Positions 22,745 through 34,243 are shown, counted from the stretch's first letter. The stretch: DNA of 64,000 nt from Pictodentalium vernedei (GCA_031216915.1 CM062289.1:393974674-394038673); one strand, 5' to 3'. The notes: generated by a model from the sequence alone, not told the origin. Made by a program: numbers and translations.

Positions 22745-22881
22745 GTTCACTGCTCTGATTCGAGTACGAATTTTATCTTTGAGTGTGGCGCGCGGAGGAT
22801 TATTTCACGAGGCGTTAGCCGAGTGAAATAATCCGCGCGGCCCACGAGAAGATAAAATCGTACTGGAATCCGAGCAGTGAA
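22745..22881. repeat. long terminal-type palindrome, left copy
   Basis: TTCACTGCTCTGATTCGAGT to its mirror, centred on GAGGCGTTAGCCGAG. Its right flank TTTGTATTTATTTTATTTTC is the inverse of the left flank of the palindrome at 23105. Confidence 0.8.
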
Positions 22882-23104
22882 CGTTTGTATTTATTTTATT
22901 TTCATTCACTTTTTTCTTCCCCCCAAACACATCGTATTCCCACTCACACTCGCTAAAAATGGTATTCCACGCCAAGCATCGCATTCCACTTCCGGTGATT
23001 ACGGACTATTTTTTTTACATGTTTCGAAAAAAAGTAACCACGGAAGCAATTATAAAGGATTGTTTTGAGAAAGCAAATAAGGAGAAAATAAAATAAATAC
23101 AAAG

Positions 23105-23239
23105 CTCACTGCTCGGATTCGAATACGAGTTTATCCTCTCGTCGGCCGCGCGGATTATTTCTCTCGGCTAACGCCTCGTGAAATAATCCTCTGCGCGCAC
23201 CACTCGAGAATAAAAATCGTTGTCTAATCCGAGCAGTGA
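23105..23239. repeat. long terminal-type palindrome, right copy
   Basis: Same family as 22745-22881, in inverted arrangement to it. A shorter relative lies at 49330-49420. Confidence 0.8.
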
Positions 23240-23759
23240 TCTATTGTCTATTTTAAACATTGAGGGTCCAGAGATGATCTACTGAAGTCAAGACTTTGTC
23301 TCTGGGCTTGATATCGGCGAAACCGTAGGACAGTCTGATACATGACTAGGGACCAGGTCGGGATTTCAGTACAACATCTCATAATCCCAGAGTGGTACTG
23401 GCCAATTTATGTTACAAAACAACAAATTAAAAAGTGACCAACACAGCTATTTTATTGTGCATAAGTCAAAACACGGCGCTGTTTTCATGAATGATTTGAT
23501 ATCAATGTTAACTTTCCATTTCACCATTTCCAATTGCACCTGACGTTGTTATGTTAAATCAGTCAGCTTCATCAACTTAATTACTATAACAAAAATAAAT
23601 TACGTCAGCATGTGTAGATACTGAATAATTTGCTTCCCTTTGTGGTTCAGCGCGACCTTGTAAATCTCCATTCCTTAGTTCGCACATGCGTGGAGTGTTG
23701 CTACCCTCGTTAAAGAGTTGGATTTCGTCTATACGTTTTCACTTGTTGTATACTGTTAA

Positions 23760-24001
23760 CCCTTCACCCAACGAATCGTCCGAATCCGCCCGCGTAATAT
23801 GCAAATTCAGCAGTTGAAAAAATACTATTTTTAAAAATATTTCAACAAAACCATATCATGTGACCCCTCGTTGGAACGAGATCGTCGATCTCGTTCCGAC
23901 GAGGGGTCACATGATATGGTTTTGTTGAAATGTTTTGAAAAATTTTTAAAAAAATATATTTAAAATAATAAATTTTGATATCGTCTGCGTTGGGTAAAGG
24001 G
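23760..24001. mobile_element. family A MITE, intact
   Basis: 242 bp, TTAA on both sides. The ends are CCCTTCACCCAACGAATC and CTGCGTTGGGTAAAGG. The hairpin centre is GAGATCGTCGATCTC where others have GAGCTC...GAGCTC, changed on both arms. Confidence 0.93.
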
Positions 24002-24679
24002 TTAAAAATATATTCTCCATGTAAGATAAAGATGGGTGGGGGTGTACATAATTTCAGTAAGGTATATTCAGTGGGTCATTTTCCCTGGCCACTTTCCAAA
24101 AGTGACCCCAAAGTATATCTTGAATTTCACGTCATTTTATCAAGCACTTCAGCTGACATCAGGAAAAACACTTGTTTTTAACAATCTGGGCAATCAGAGC
24201 ACGGAGGAAAATTTTGAGAATCATTTGCGTGCTAATAGCAAGTTGAACCCACGATATAGACCAGGAATTTTAGGTTTGACCCCAATACTGTTTACTTTGT
24301 TCATATACAGAACACGCAGGGTGATTTTGACCAATGGGTGAACATCCATTCATACTCTTACGTATTTTTCTCGCAGACATTTGGCGCCCCAACAAGCAAC
24401 TTTCTGTTCATGGCCAATCTCGTATAAAACTATACGGCGGCATATGACCAGCAAATTTCCTTGTTGGAGTCTCGCCCAACAAGCAAATTGTCGCTTGAAC
24501 AGAGAATTTGTTTGTTAGATCTTCAAGGTGCGCCGTATATGCCTTCTAACCAGCCATTCAAAGTAGTCAAACAGTGACAACATAAGCGTTGTGTCGCTAA
24601 CACGATGCTCTTCCTCCCAATTTAAATCCTGGTGAACGCAGATCATTCCTTGAAGGCATTATGGTGTCATCTACAATGC
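24002..24679. other. unassigned sequence
   Basis: Two inverted short blocks GCGGCATATGACCAGCAAAT and GGTGCGCCGTATATGCCTTC suggest an old foldback (about 24430-24545). Nothing else recognised. Confidence 0.35.
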
Positions 24680-24683
24680 TTAA

Positions 24684-24923
24684 CCCTTTACCCAACGTAA
24701 CCTTCATAACCGGCCACTGCTATTCCTAAAAATCACCATTCAATTTTCATTATGTTTTTATTTTTTGCCTCAAAACATAGCCTATGACCCTTCATTGGAA
24801 CGAGTTCAACGAGCTCGTTCCAATGAGGGGTCATAATCTATGTCTGACGCAAACAATGAAAAGAATCAGTTATTCAATAATTCTGCTTGCAAGTGCCGTC
24901 TGCTTTTCATGTTAGGTAAAGTG
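24684..24923. mobile_element. family B MITE
   Basis: TTAA on both sides (24680-24683, 24924-24927). The ends are CCCTTTACCCAACGTAAC and CATGTTAGGTAAAGTG. Confidence 0.92.
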
Positions 24924-25044
24924 TTAAATGTACTCAAGGGGTAATATGACCATGTGAAGGCTCACAGTACAAGAAACGTGCTTTACTCCTAAAAAATCAC
25001 TGAGTGTCGTTTCCTCATACAAAATAAACAAAATCAGTTAATTT

Positions 25045-25331
25045 GTGTTTTTATCGAAGTTTAACAGCACTTTCAACAGCCAGGGTTAAACCGTGTCGGA
25101 CAGTTTTAGGGCAGAGGAAGCCGAAGTTCCCGGCGAGAACAAACGAGAAGCGACGATCAACTGTCACACTCACCAACGTGCTAACTCGGCAGCGGTTGAA
25201 GGAAAATGCACCATGGAGGCGCAGTACGTCTTAGTACACAACGCCATCGTGTCTCCTCGTGGGCTGTCGGGATTAAGTGCCTTGCCCAAGGGTACAACAC
25301 ACCTACCGCTGGTCAAGATCGAACCGTAACC
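25045..25331 (-). mobile_element. SINE, old, head truncated
   Basis: The body matches the other SINEs (AGTTTAACAGCACTTTCAAC through TTAAGTGCCTTGCCCAAGG). Only a remnant of box B (GATCGAACC) is left. Confidence 0.75.
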
Positions 25332-26266
25332 AAATCCGTACAGACAACATTACAAAACTTGTGAACTTCCGGGTTTGGTCTTTTATCAGAAACAAAGTTT
25401 GTGCGTTTTATGCTTTTCCAAAATTCTCCCTTGTATGGGCGGAAACTCTACACAAGGAGTTGTTGATTAGTGAACCATTTTCCTTCTCGTGAATAAATCC
25501 TCATGGTTTTTTTTTTTTTTAAAACCAAAACAAAAGGATGTTGCGTCTAATAAAATTGGGCAGTCAATGATCAGACAACAAACAGGCCAATAAGAGAGAT
25601 CATCGCATATTCAACTTGAGCAGACGACAATCAAATTAATAACACGGACCAGTAATAGTTTTAACGCGTAATCCCATGTGAGTGATTCAATACTTGCTTT
25701 ATCATCAAATCAAAATAGGTTTGATCGCGTACAATGAATAAGATTTGATACTGTTTATTTATTTAGTTATTTATTGGTACTTAACGTCGTATAAGCATCT
25801 AAGGCTATATCGTGGCGATATTTAATACCATAAACCCGATACAGTGAGGACGGCGTGAGAATAATACCATTTTGATCAATGGGCCATGTATTTGATCTAA
25901 TCTTTTACTTCTACGGTACACTTCTCCACACTGTAGTGACAAAATATACGATGTACAACCATACATGGAAATTATAACATTGACAATGTTTGCCAAAAAC
26001 ATGTGATAAACTGAAACAATATACATTTGTAAAGGTACTGATTGTCGAGAAGCGCTTGTATACAAAAACATGAACAGGATATGCAAGGAAGAGAAAAGTC
26101 TGGCGCTTGCTGAAAATTATCATCAATCTTTTAACACATTTGTTGCAATTTTATGATGGCGGCCACAGAATAAAGTGAACCCGTTCTAGAGAAAGCTCCA
26201 TTCAATACATATACTTCATTGGAGAATAAACTTAACTATTGCTATAGTACTAATGCACGCTAGAAC
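25332..26266. other. mostly unassigned, with an old SINE-like fragment
   Basis: Around 25744-25830, TTATTTATTGGTACTTAACG followed by AAGGCTATATCGTGGCGAT resembles the start of the second SINE family at 49660. A poly-T run lies at 25506-25521. Confidence 0.4.
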
Positions 26267-26270
26267 TTAA

Positions 26271-26602
26271 CCCTTTACCCAACGAATCGGCCTCATCCGC
26301 CCGCGTAATATGCAAATTCAGCAGTTGAAACATTTTCAAAAAATTTCAACAAAACCATATCATGTGACCCCTCGTTGGAACGAGCTCAGTGAGCTCGTTC
26401 CAACGAGGGGTCGCATGATATGATTTTGTTGAAATTTTTTGAAATATTTAAAAAAAATGATATTTAAAATAAAAAATTTTGATATCGTCTGCTCGTTCCA
26501 ACGAGGGATCACATGATATGGTTTTGTTGAAATCTTTTGAAAAATTTAAAAAAATGATATTTAAAATAATAAATTTTGATATCGTCTGCGTTGGGTAAAG
26601 GG
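26271..26602. mobile_element. family A MITE with duplicated right half
   Basis: TTAA on both sides (26267-26270, 26603-26606). After the hairpin and ATATCGTCTGC the sequence returns to CTCGTTCCAACGAGGG and repeats the right arm and subterminal region. 332 bp. Confidence 0.92.
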
Positions 26603-26828
26603 TTAAACGCACTATAGTACTTAAATAGTAATAAAACTCAAACCAATATTGGGTCCGAAATGGACAGCACAGGAAGTCACTAAAAGGGTGTAATCCTTCA
26701 ATCGTTTAAATCTGTATTCATTTCCATAATACTTGTTCTTACAAAAAATTAAATGATAGTTTAAAATCTGAAATTTGCTGGAGTTTTTTGCCCACAAAAT
26801 TTTGATATCAACTATCAGTAAATAGATT

Positions 26829-26990
26829 TAACGCATTTAACGACTCACCCGCAGAGTATTTCAAGATATTTGTCATCAAATCTAGTTATGACTGCTAAAT
26901 AGCAGCCATGACTAGAATTGATGAAGAATTCATTTAAATTTAACTTTAGAAATTGTTGGTGAAAAAATCCATTCAGTTTACAAGGGGAAC
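26829..26990. mobile_element. family I MITE
   Basis: Starts TTAACGACTCACCCGCAGAG. The central hairpin TCTAGTTATGACTGCT / AGCAGCCATGACTAGA has a 4-base loop. Related to 55670-55850. Confidence 0.65.
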
Positions 26991-27072
26991 GTCTGGTTAG
27001 CGTGCCCAAATGATACTTATTTCAGTGGAAAGAAAAATCCTGTCCTCGGCAGGAATATCTGGCTGCACCATG

Positions 27073-27279
27073 CCGGTGTGACAGGAATGGAAGTCCGTAT
27101 GAAAATTAGTCCCTCTGGACTATTATTCCGCGGAATTATAGTCATAGGTCTAACATTTCTAGGAATAGTAGTCCGCTGGACTACTATTCCTAGAAATGTT
27201 AGACCTAGGACTATAATTCCGCGGAATAATAGTCCAGAGGGACTAACGTTCCTACGGACTTCCATTCCTTTTACACCGG
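27073..27279. mobile_element. family F foldback element, copy 2
   Basis: 207 bp, the same length as 8231-8437 and in the opposite orientation: its left arm carries GAAAATTAG and its right arm AACGTTAG (read inward), the reverse of copy 1. Confidence 0.85.
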
Positions 27280-28250
27280 GAGTTAAGTCATGTTTTAAGA
27301 GGACACAATAAAAAATTCAAAGCGCTACGCATTAAAATCTACTGTTAAAAATACGATAAAATGACTGGCAACCAATCACCTGTACCTCCACTGTAAAATG
27401 GCACAGCAAAATCACATTTTTAAAGGCTATTTTGCGTTCTGTGAAGGAGCAAATTCAGTGAACGGATATTTACTTCACTACACCCGAACGCTATTTATGA
27501 AGGGTGTTCCAATTAATATAGGGTTGTAGGTGAAAACTATCAAATAGTCCAATAGTCATTCTCTTTAAAGAGGAATTATCTTTCGACATGGACAACAGGA
27601 TTTGGCAACAGCAGGAACAGGAATTAAAAAAAAAAGATGAACAGGTTCGTTCCCCAAAAGTTTGCTCTATTAAAAACACCCTTTATCGTTTTTCGTTTGT
27701 TTACACCTTCAGCAGTAACGGTCATTACCGTAAAGGTTGTCACGGAAGCAGGCAGCTGGATGTCAGTCCGCCAATTCACCGTATTTTAAGCAGTAGCTTT
27801 TCACAGTATACTAGATGGGTTTTGTATATAGGTGAGTGGATTTATTGTGCCAACATCACTCTATTACCAAACAGGCCAGGTTGTTCTTCATTGTTTTCCT
27901 GTTTATTATTTAATAATACGTGGCTGATAAAATAATGCCATACAATCACTTATAATCGTAAAATAGCAGTTCTCTGCATAACACATGCTGAAGATAAAGG
28001 GTTACCTTTTTTGTAAAAAGAAAGTCACATGTTCATGCAGATCTTACCGAAAACCAGTTCCCATTTTTCGAGAACATTATACAAACATTTCAGTACATAT
28101 ATTTCTTAGACGATGACATTTACTCGTCGCATGCAGTATATCCAATGTGCAGGAAAGGATCGCAGCTACTTGCCGATAGAATTCAACACAATATTACACG
28201 CTTGTTTTACGATATCAATATTGCGAGTACCATCCCCGTGACAACCAGAA
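27280..28250. other. unassigned intronic sequence
   Basis: Includes an open frame at 27588-27935 with no recognisable domain. No repeat partner seen. Confidence 0.35.
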
Positions 28251-28256
28251 AATTAA

Positions 28257-28540
28257 CCCCTTCATCACAGTATGCATAATTTTCTGCGTGAAAGAAATTT
28301 TTTTACTCGGTTTGCAAACAGCATACAAAGCATCCAAAAAGATAAGAAGGGGTCAGCACTAATTTAATCCAACAGCCCCACATTGGGTGTTGGTCAGTAG
28401 TAATTTAATCCAACAGCCCCAAAGGGCTGTTGGATTAAATTATTACTGAACCTCCCTACGAATACAAAATGGATTCACCTAATTGGTATAACGATCATTT
28501 ATCGATAATACCATTCAGTTTAACGCCTCACAGTCTGTCT
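28257..28540. mobile_element. family H MITE with repeated arm
   Basis: TTAA then CCCCTTCATCACAG. The arm AATTTAATCCAACAGCCCC occurs twice, then pairs with GGGCTGTTGGATTAAATT. The right end is not clear. Confidence 0.6.
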
Positions 28541-28556
28541 ATACACTGAGGTAATA

Positions 28557-29060
28557 GTTACCAACCTCGCTTTCGGTATTTCATGAATTTAAACAAGCTG
28601 TCCCGTGCGTTGAGTGACAGCGATCCGCATTGCGGCGAAGTATTACAACACGGGACTGGTTGTTCAAATTCATGAAAATACTGAAAGCTAGGTTGGTAAC
28701 TGTCCTTTGTTCAGTTGCCAAAACGCGCCGACTCTCGTGTACTCAGTGGATCAGAGGAATTCAAGTGACGTCACCTGAGCACCGAGTCTATTGTTCTGTC
28801 GGATATGTAACAGAATTCCATAAGTTTAAACAATCTGACCCGTGCGTTCAGTGACACCGAGACGCGTAGCGGAGAGGTGTTACAGCATGGGACATGTTGT
28901 TGAAAATCGTGAAATACCGACAGCGAGGTTGGGAACTTACCTACACCCTGTCCTTTTTTCAATCAACAAACCGCACGGAGTCAAGTATACAAAGTGGACC
29001 AGAGGTATTCGAGTGGCATCACGTGAACGCCGAGTATATTGTTCTATCAGGTCGTTCAAG
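28557..29060. repeat. tandem pair of hairpin units (family J)
   Basis: Two direct units of about 245 bp. Each begins with a palindrome whose arms read GTTACCAACCTCGCTTTCGG and end around CCCGTGCGTT/ACACGGG, followed by a homologous spacer containing GTGGAYCAGAGGWATTC and GCACCGAGTCTATTGTTCTR. Unit 2 is more diverged. Confidence 0.75.
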
Positions 29061-29377
29061 CTGCTTGCATACCGTGGAAATACAATACAGTCAGGGTGTA
29101 ATTCATGCTGTCCCGAAAAGACAAAAGAGCCAGGGTACAAACTGGTTTTCAAAATCCAATGATGTGATCAATCACATAATTTGTTAACACCTGTTCCAGT
29201 TCTTAAAACTGTAAAAGGTGTGAATAAGCTACGTACTCATACATAATTACAGGGGTGGTGGTCACAAGGGTGGTAATTTTCTACAGATTCCTCACAGCAA
29301 ATGAGGTTGCATGAATTGTGTTGAATTCAATGTAGCAATTAACAGATCGATCATTTCGGCGAAAATCAACTCATTAC

Positions 29378-29500
29378 CTTTCGTATATATCTACTACACC
29401 ACACGCTACTTCATCACATCCGTACAGGTCATAGAGACCTTCAAGCGCCATTAAGGCCGCATATTCTGTGGCGATCACATCAGCATCCTGTCGTTTTAAT
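29378..29500 (-). CDS. internal exon B of a putative secreted peptide precursor
   Basis: 123 bp between an acceptor (TATGTACAG before 29500) and donor GTAATGAG (from 29377). Phase 2 at both ends, so it joins exon A and either exon C or exon D without a frameshift. It encodes 40 full residues: LKRQDADVIATEYAALMALE then GLYDLYGCDEVACGVVDIYE. A KR site precedes Gln, as in exon C. The Y-xx-L-xx-L spacing resembles exons C and D, suggesting it is an older internal duplicate. The two cysteines four residues apart could form a small loop. No known family recognised. Confidence 0.68.
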
Positions 29501-29697
29501 CTGTACATAATATCAAGGAGGAAGCAAGGATTCGGTAAGCAGGGTAAGGAGAAAGTAAAGGAAATATGAAATAACAATAAAGAAAAAAGGATGAGGAATA
29601 CATAACAAGTAGATGTAAACATTGTTGTCAATTGAGTACAGACGTGTTTTTCCTCCTTATTTCGGAGCACACTGGAGCCAAAGAATTTATTGATTAA

Positions 29698-29872
29698 CCC
29701 ATCATTATGTTTTCATTTTTTGTCTCAGAAACATAGGTTATGACCCCTCGTTGGAACGAGCTCGTTCCAACGAGGGGTCATAACCTATGTTTTTGAGACA
29801 AAAAATGAAAAAAATTAGTTATTCAAGAATTTGTTTTGCAAGTGTCGTCTGCTTTTCAGGTTAGGTAAAGGG
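29698..29872. mobile_element. family B MITE with shortened left end
   Basis: TTAA on both sides (29694-29697, 29873-29876), but the left end jumps from CCC to ATCATTATG, losing about 55 bp. Hairpin arms (TTGTCTCAGAAACATAGG to GGAACG) are almost perfect with a minimal loop. Confidence 0.88.
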
Positions 29873-29915
29873 TTAAGGGAACGCTAGTTCGTTTTTGACA
29901 AATATGTCTTATTAA

Positions 29916-30040
29916 CCCATTGCCTAATCTGAATCGCAGACGACATTTGCAAAAATAAATTCTTTAACAAATGCAAGTTTGCCATTGTTTGCCTCAAAAA
30001 CATAGCTGGTGACGCCCCCACCCCCTCATTAGAACAACAG
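29916..30040. mobile_element. family B MITE, left half only
   Basis: TTAACCCATTGCCTAATC, AGACGACATTTGCAAAA and AACATAGCTGGTGACG match the left half of family B; it breaks off at the hairpin centre. Confidence 0.65.
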
Positions 30041-30106
30041 CACAGTCGCCGTGGAGTTGTCGTAATCCACGTGTGGGCAGTGATGTCCACGCATGCGTTT
30101 AACGGG

Positions 30107-30192
30107 TAATAAAAATCATCAGCAGCAAAATGTTGATTAATGAAGCATCGGTGTGATCTCGGTGCTTCATTAATTAAACTGTTGATGATTAT
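30107..30192. repeat. hairpin
   Basis: AATAAAAATCATCAGCAG and TTGATTAATGAAGCA pair with TGCTTCATTAATTAA and TGTTGATGATTATT. Confidence 0.7.
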
Positions 30193-30339
30193 TCCTGTAA
30201 TTAGAGTTTGGAATTTAATATCATTGCGTCCGTGAAAATATTGCCCACCCGTGGAAAGTGACCAGTCTACGGGGCAGCTTTGTAGATCGTTGAGGTTTTT
30301 CATCCTTTCAACAGTAAGTTTCAAATAGTGTCGAACAGT

Positions 30340-30790
30340 TTTCCCAATGCAGGAACATGATCAAGCCAGAAAATAAGCAGACAGTCATCTGTAAAATGAG
30401 GTCCTCAGAGAGTGAATTTAGTGATGCTACCCTGCTTTGCAGTACTAAATGTACCCTCTGAATCTCAGTCTGAATCAGGGTTTCAAAACTAAACAGAAAG
30501 AGGTACCCAGAGGATAAATTGGCCCACTGTATGGGAGAGCATCATCAAATTCTCCCTCTGGGGACCACATTCTGCAAATGTCAGACTGCTTATTTTCAGG
30601 CCTGAACATGATACGTCATTACTTCAATATGTGGGATGGTTGCTCAGTGAAAGTGTGGGGGAAGACCAATCCATATTTTCAACGAGCAGCCCCTGGGATG
30701 GAATGGTCTACCCTCAAATAATGAAAATGGACTCCTTCAATTGTTGCCATTGAACAGACATAGAAAATACTACCAGAGGCTAAAGGGTTA
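30340..30790. mobile_element. family K MITE split by a hAT MITE
   Basis: Outside the inserted hAT element it follows the family K order: ATGATACGTCATTACTTCA, AGACCAATCCATATTTTCAA, then TGGTCTACCCTCAAATAATG and TAAAGGG before TTAA. The right hairpin arm is largely lost. Confidence 0.75.
30362..30604. mobile_element. hAT-type MITE with exact 8-bp duplication
   Basis: The ends CAAGCCAGAAAATAAGCAG and CTGCTTATTTTCAGGCCTG are inverted. The exact target duplication AACATGAT lies at 30354-30361 and 30605-30612. Removing the element restores family K sequence (compare 34058-34085). Confidence 0.92.
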
Positions 30791-31124
30791 AATATACTCT
30801 ATTTCTGCTCATAGCGAGATAAAACAAACTGTAGAAAGAACCGTTGGGTACTCAAGTGATGGTTTGTTGTTAGACACACAAACATACACAAAATTGTTTA
30901 AAAAATTAATAAATAATATGAAGGGTCAAGGTCAGATAAAAGTAAATGGAGAAATGCTATGTTTCACAAGCAGGTTGTTGAATATAAAAGGTGAAGTGCA
31001 TTATTTTTCGATGTTCTGAAAGCTATGTGCTGTACTATAAACAATATATCACTCACGGGGTTAAAGAAACTAACAGAAATTTGTCTGACAGTGATTTTCT
31101 TTATGGTCTAACACTACCAAATAT

Positions 31125-31340
31125 TTCAATTGGAGTTACCCGCCTTGAAAGGTGGCACTCGGAAATGATGCAATCACCGAAAAGAGTAGCCTTGGAAAAA
31201 TATATTGGTTTAAAAAAAAACTTTTAACTTTTGAAGCATTTTACTGAAGTCTTGCGCCATTGATGAATATTCAAAAGAGAAAAGAAGGTGATTTGATGAA
31301 TTTCGGGGCAAAAAAAATACAATTGAAAATTGGTGTGTTC
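31125..31340. repeat. dispersed repeat, copy 2
   Basis: Homologous in order to 5870-6080. Confidence 0.6.
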
Positions 31341-31812
31341 GGGGGTAGATCCAGGAATTGCGATGAGATGTGTGAGTTACAGGGTTGATGAAGTCCTTAG
31401 CTGGAGCCTTTGGCTTCTACGAACCCCTTAAAGACATTTAGCACGGTAAACCACGTACTTCTCCAAAATAACATGGGATACCTATTATCCTGGTATACCG
31501 ATGTTTTTTGGGACAATGCTATGGTCCATAATAGATTGCCTTTGAGTTTTGAACGTACTTTGAAAGTCTACACAAATCAGTCTTTAACTAAATGATGGTA
31601 CTTAATTCAGTTTGCCCATCTTAACTCCCTGTTTCTATTTTTATACCTATTCAAAACAATTCTGATTTACTTTGGTACGTTGAACTCTTCTCCAACCTTT
31701 TTACATGACGTGGCTTCTTCAGCAGCAGCAAGAACAGTTTTAATTTCTCTATGGTCATGTTTATATGATTTACCCCACGGCTTTTGTTTTTGTTTATAAG
31801 TTCGTGGCTGCT

Positions 31813-32537
31813 TATATATAGAGGATATGGAATGAGTGTTTTTCTCATATAATATTTATGAAACGAGTCTAAGAATTTTTCGTTTTGGGGAGCCCAAACG
31901 GAAAATTCGGACGAGTTTCATAAATATTATATGAGAAAAACACTCATTTCATATTCTATTTATCATATGACACACACACGCACAAATTAGCCACTTAGTA
32001 TGACTTTTTAACACATCACCTAACGTGAGTTGCAGACGGCACTTGGAAATAACATCCTCGTATAACTAAAAATTTTCACTTTTTGCTTCCAAAACATAGG
32101 TTATGACCCCTCATTGGAACGAGCTCGTCGAGCTCGTTCCAATGAGGGGTCATAACCTATGTTTTGGAAGCAAAAAGTGAAAATATAAAAAAAATGAATG
32201 GCGTTTTTCTTGAAGGTATAAGATTAATACAATGTAACCCACCCTAAATAGTACAGATAACGTAAATTCTCCCTACTGAAATTATGCAAATGTCACCCAG
32301 TTGTATTTTGTTTAGCCAATCAAATTGTCCAGTTTGGAAATTGACCAACGAAAGCTCCCAACTCTAAGTATGCAAATTATGAAAATGTGGCCCAGTTTTA
32401 TTTTGTTCAGCCAATCATTTTGTCTAGTTTTGAAATTGACCAATGAAATTGACGGAAGGCTTTATTTATCACTGATTAATATGAAAGCAAAATATCAAAT
32501 GTTTTAAAGTGAACAAAACGGACGAGTCATATGATAA
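31813..32537. mobile_element. family L composite unit, copy 1
   Basis: Starts with a palindrome (TATATAGAGGATATGGAATG through TTATGAAACGAG to its mirror, about 31813-31968). It then carries an internal family B MITE, two tandem 85-bp repeats (TGTATTTTGTTYAGCCAATC and TTGAAATTGACCAAYGAAA), and ends in TCATATGATAA, the inverse of TTATCATATGA next to the palindrome. Copies 2 and 3 are at 36605 and 48348. Confidence 0.82.
32012..32223. mobile_element. family B MITE inside L copy 1
   Basis: TTAA on both sides; perfect central hairpin CTTCCAAAACATAGGTTATG with GAGCTCGTCGAGCTC. The right subterminal part is shortened. Confidence 0.88.
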
Positions 32538-33204
32538 ATATATGTATCACACAATAGTATGGTACATATATATTATCACCATCACGTTTATGTACACGAT
32601 GTTGTATCAGAGTCCAGCTCTTGTTTCTAAGGCTATATCTCAACCAGTCGAAAACAAGTCTAACGTCCTAAAATGTACAAATAGAGGAGGCCGAGTGCCG
32701 AAGATGTATGAGTGCTGTTCAAATCGAGACTCGAATACATGCCTTGTATTTTATCATGCCACCTGTTTAATTTGACCAATCAACGTTCTCTAACAGCATC
32801 GGTGGACTATACGATATTAGGTTATTCAATGGGGAACGGGCTGTCGGATTGAGTCCATACACTGCCAGTGACCGAGTATGACCCCATACATTCCCTCCGA
32901 TGAGCGTCATTTTGTTTCCGGTTTAATTTTTCCACCTCAAGTTTTCACCTATTTTCGTGCAAATAAAATACAGTTTCCTGATAAATATTCAAAATGAAGC
33001 GATTTTAATTCATTATTTAATTCGTTTGGTGGCATGATAAATACGTTACAGAACGTTTAATTGCCTCGCCTAATATTAATCTCACTTCGCCTCACATGAC
33101 GCCATATCTGGCAAGTAAACGTCCTATAACTTATAATATGTCGTCCATTGCATGTTCGTTATGGCATGTACCCGGAATAACAATTCTAAGTCTACTTCTT
33201 TACC
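32538..33204. other. unassigned sequence
   Basis: No feature recognised. Confidence 0.35.
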
Positions 33205-33585
33205 AAAATATTATTATTTATTTATTGGTGTTTAAGGTCACTTACTTATGCACAATGGCTAATCGTGACCGTGGCAGTTTTATGGGTGGAGGAAGCCGGT
33301 ATACCCGGAAAGAACCCGGCAGCTGCCAGCTCCCCAACATCGTAACTCCGCACTGCAGATTGGTTGAAGACATGCGCACCATCGACGTGCAGTACGCATT
33401 AGTACCCGGCGTCATCGTGCCCCCATGTGAACAATCGGGGTTAAGTACCTTGCCCAAGGACACAGCGCGGGAGTCCGAATCGATCGCTCAGACGATCACC
33501 AATCTAAGGACTAACCGGGCTCGACGTTACTCAACTTCGGTGATCTGACGAGAACCGGTTATCGCAATGCCACCGCGTCCCCGAC
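33205..33585 (-). mobile_element. SINE with 5S-rRNA-like head
   Basis: On the minus strand: GGGGACGCGGTGGCATTGCG, then a 5S-like part (33494-33560) with CCGAAGTTGAGTAACGTCG and TTAGATTGGTGATC, then the shared body and ATAAATA tail. The box C region is more decayed than at 21.5 kb. Confidence 0.85.
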
Positions 33586-34021
33586 TGGTAAGGTAGAGGG
33601 TCAAAGGGTATGAAACATAACACAGGCAGTACAAATTATTCTGAAGCAACTATAGATGATGGAAACAATACATCAGATCGAAAACAGAGTAATATATTTT
33701 GAGTATGTACTAAACATATAAGGTTAGACAAAACAGAATAGACTTGTAAAACTACGAACACAATGCTGGGAATACTACAACTATAAAAACACAAGGTTAT
33801 GACTATTTTTGAATAGACTGGAAGGTTACACTATACAAAGGAAGATCCTTTTTGCTCAAAGATACAACACCATAACCGGATGCTGAGTGATTCGTGATAA
33901 CTTTATAAAGCAAGTTGATTCCCATGTCTTCCGTTGCATTTCAGGTCTCATACTGAGGAATCGTTTTGTCATCGAACGGTTGGGTACAATATGATCTTCT
34001 AATACGTTTTAAACATGTTTT

Positions 34022-34243
34022 ACCTTTTGAATTCGAGCGGCCGATTTTCCGGCCCAGAAGCATGATACATCATAATTTCATTAAATAGGATGAATGTGCG
34101 GGTAGACCGATTAATATTTTCAACGTGCAGCCCCCTGGCTGCACGTTGAAAATATTAATTGGTCTACCCCCAAATAATGAATGTGGACTCTTCCAATTGC
34201 TGCCATTGAACTGGCATGGAATATACCACCAGGGTTCAAAGGG
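34022..34243. mobile_element. family K MITE
   Basis: Right end GGGTTCAAAGGG followed by TTAA (34244-34247). Central hairpin AATATTTTCAACGTGCAGCC with a perfect mirror. The left end CCTTTTGAATTCGAGC is diverged. Confidence 0.85.

Noticed and set aside
27588..27935. 115-codon frame starting MDNRIWQQQEQ
   Set aside because: Starts in a CAG-rich stretch; no domain or splice context.
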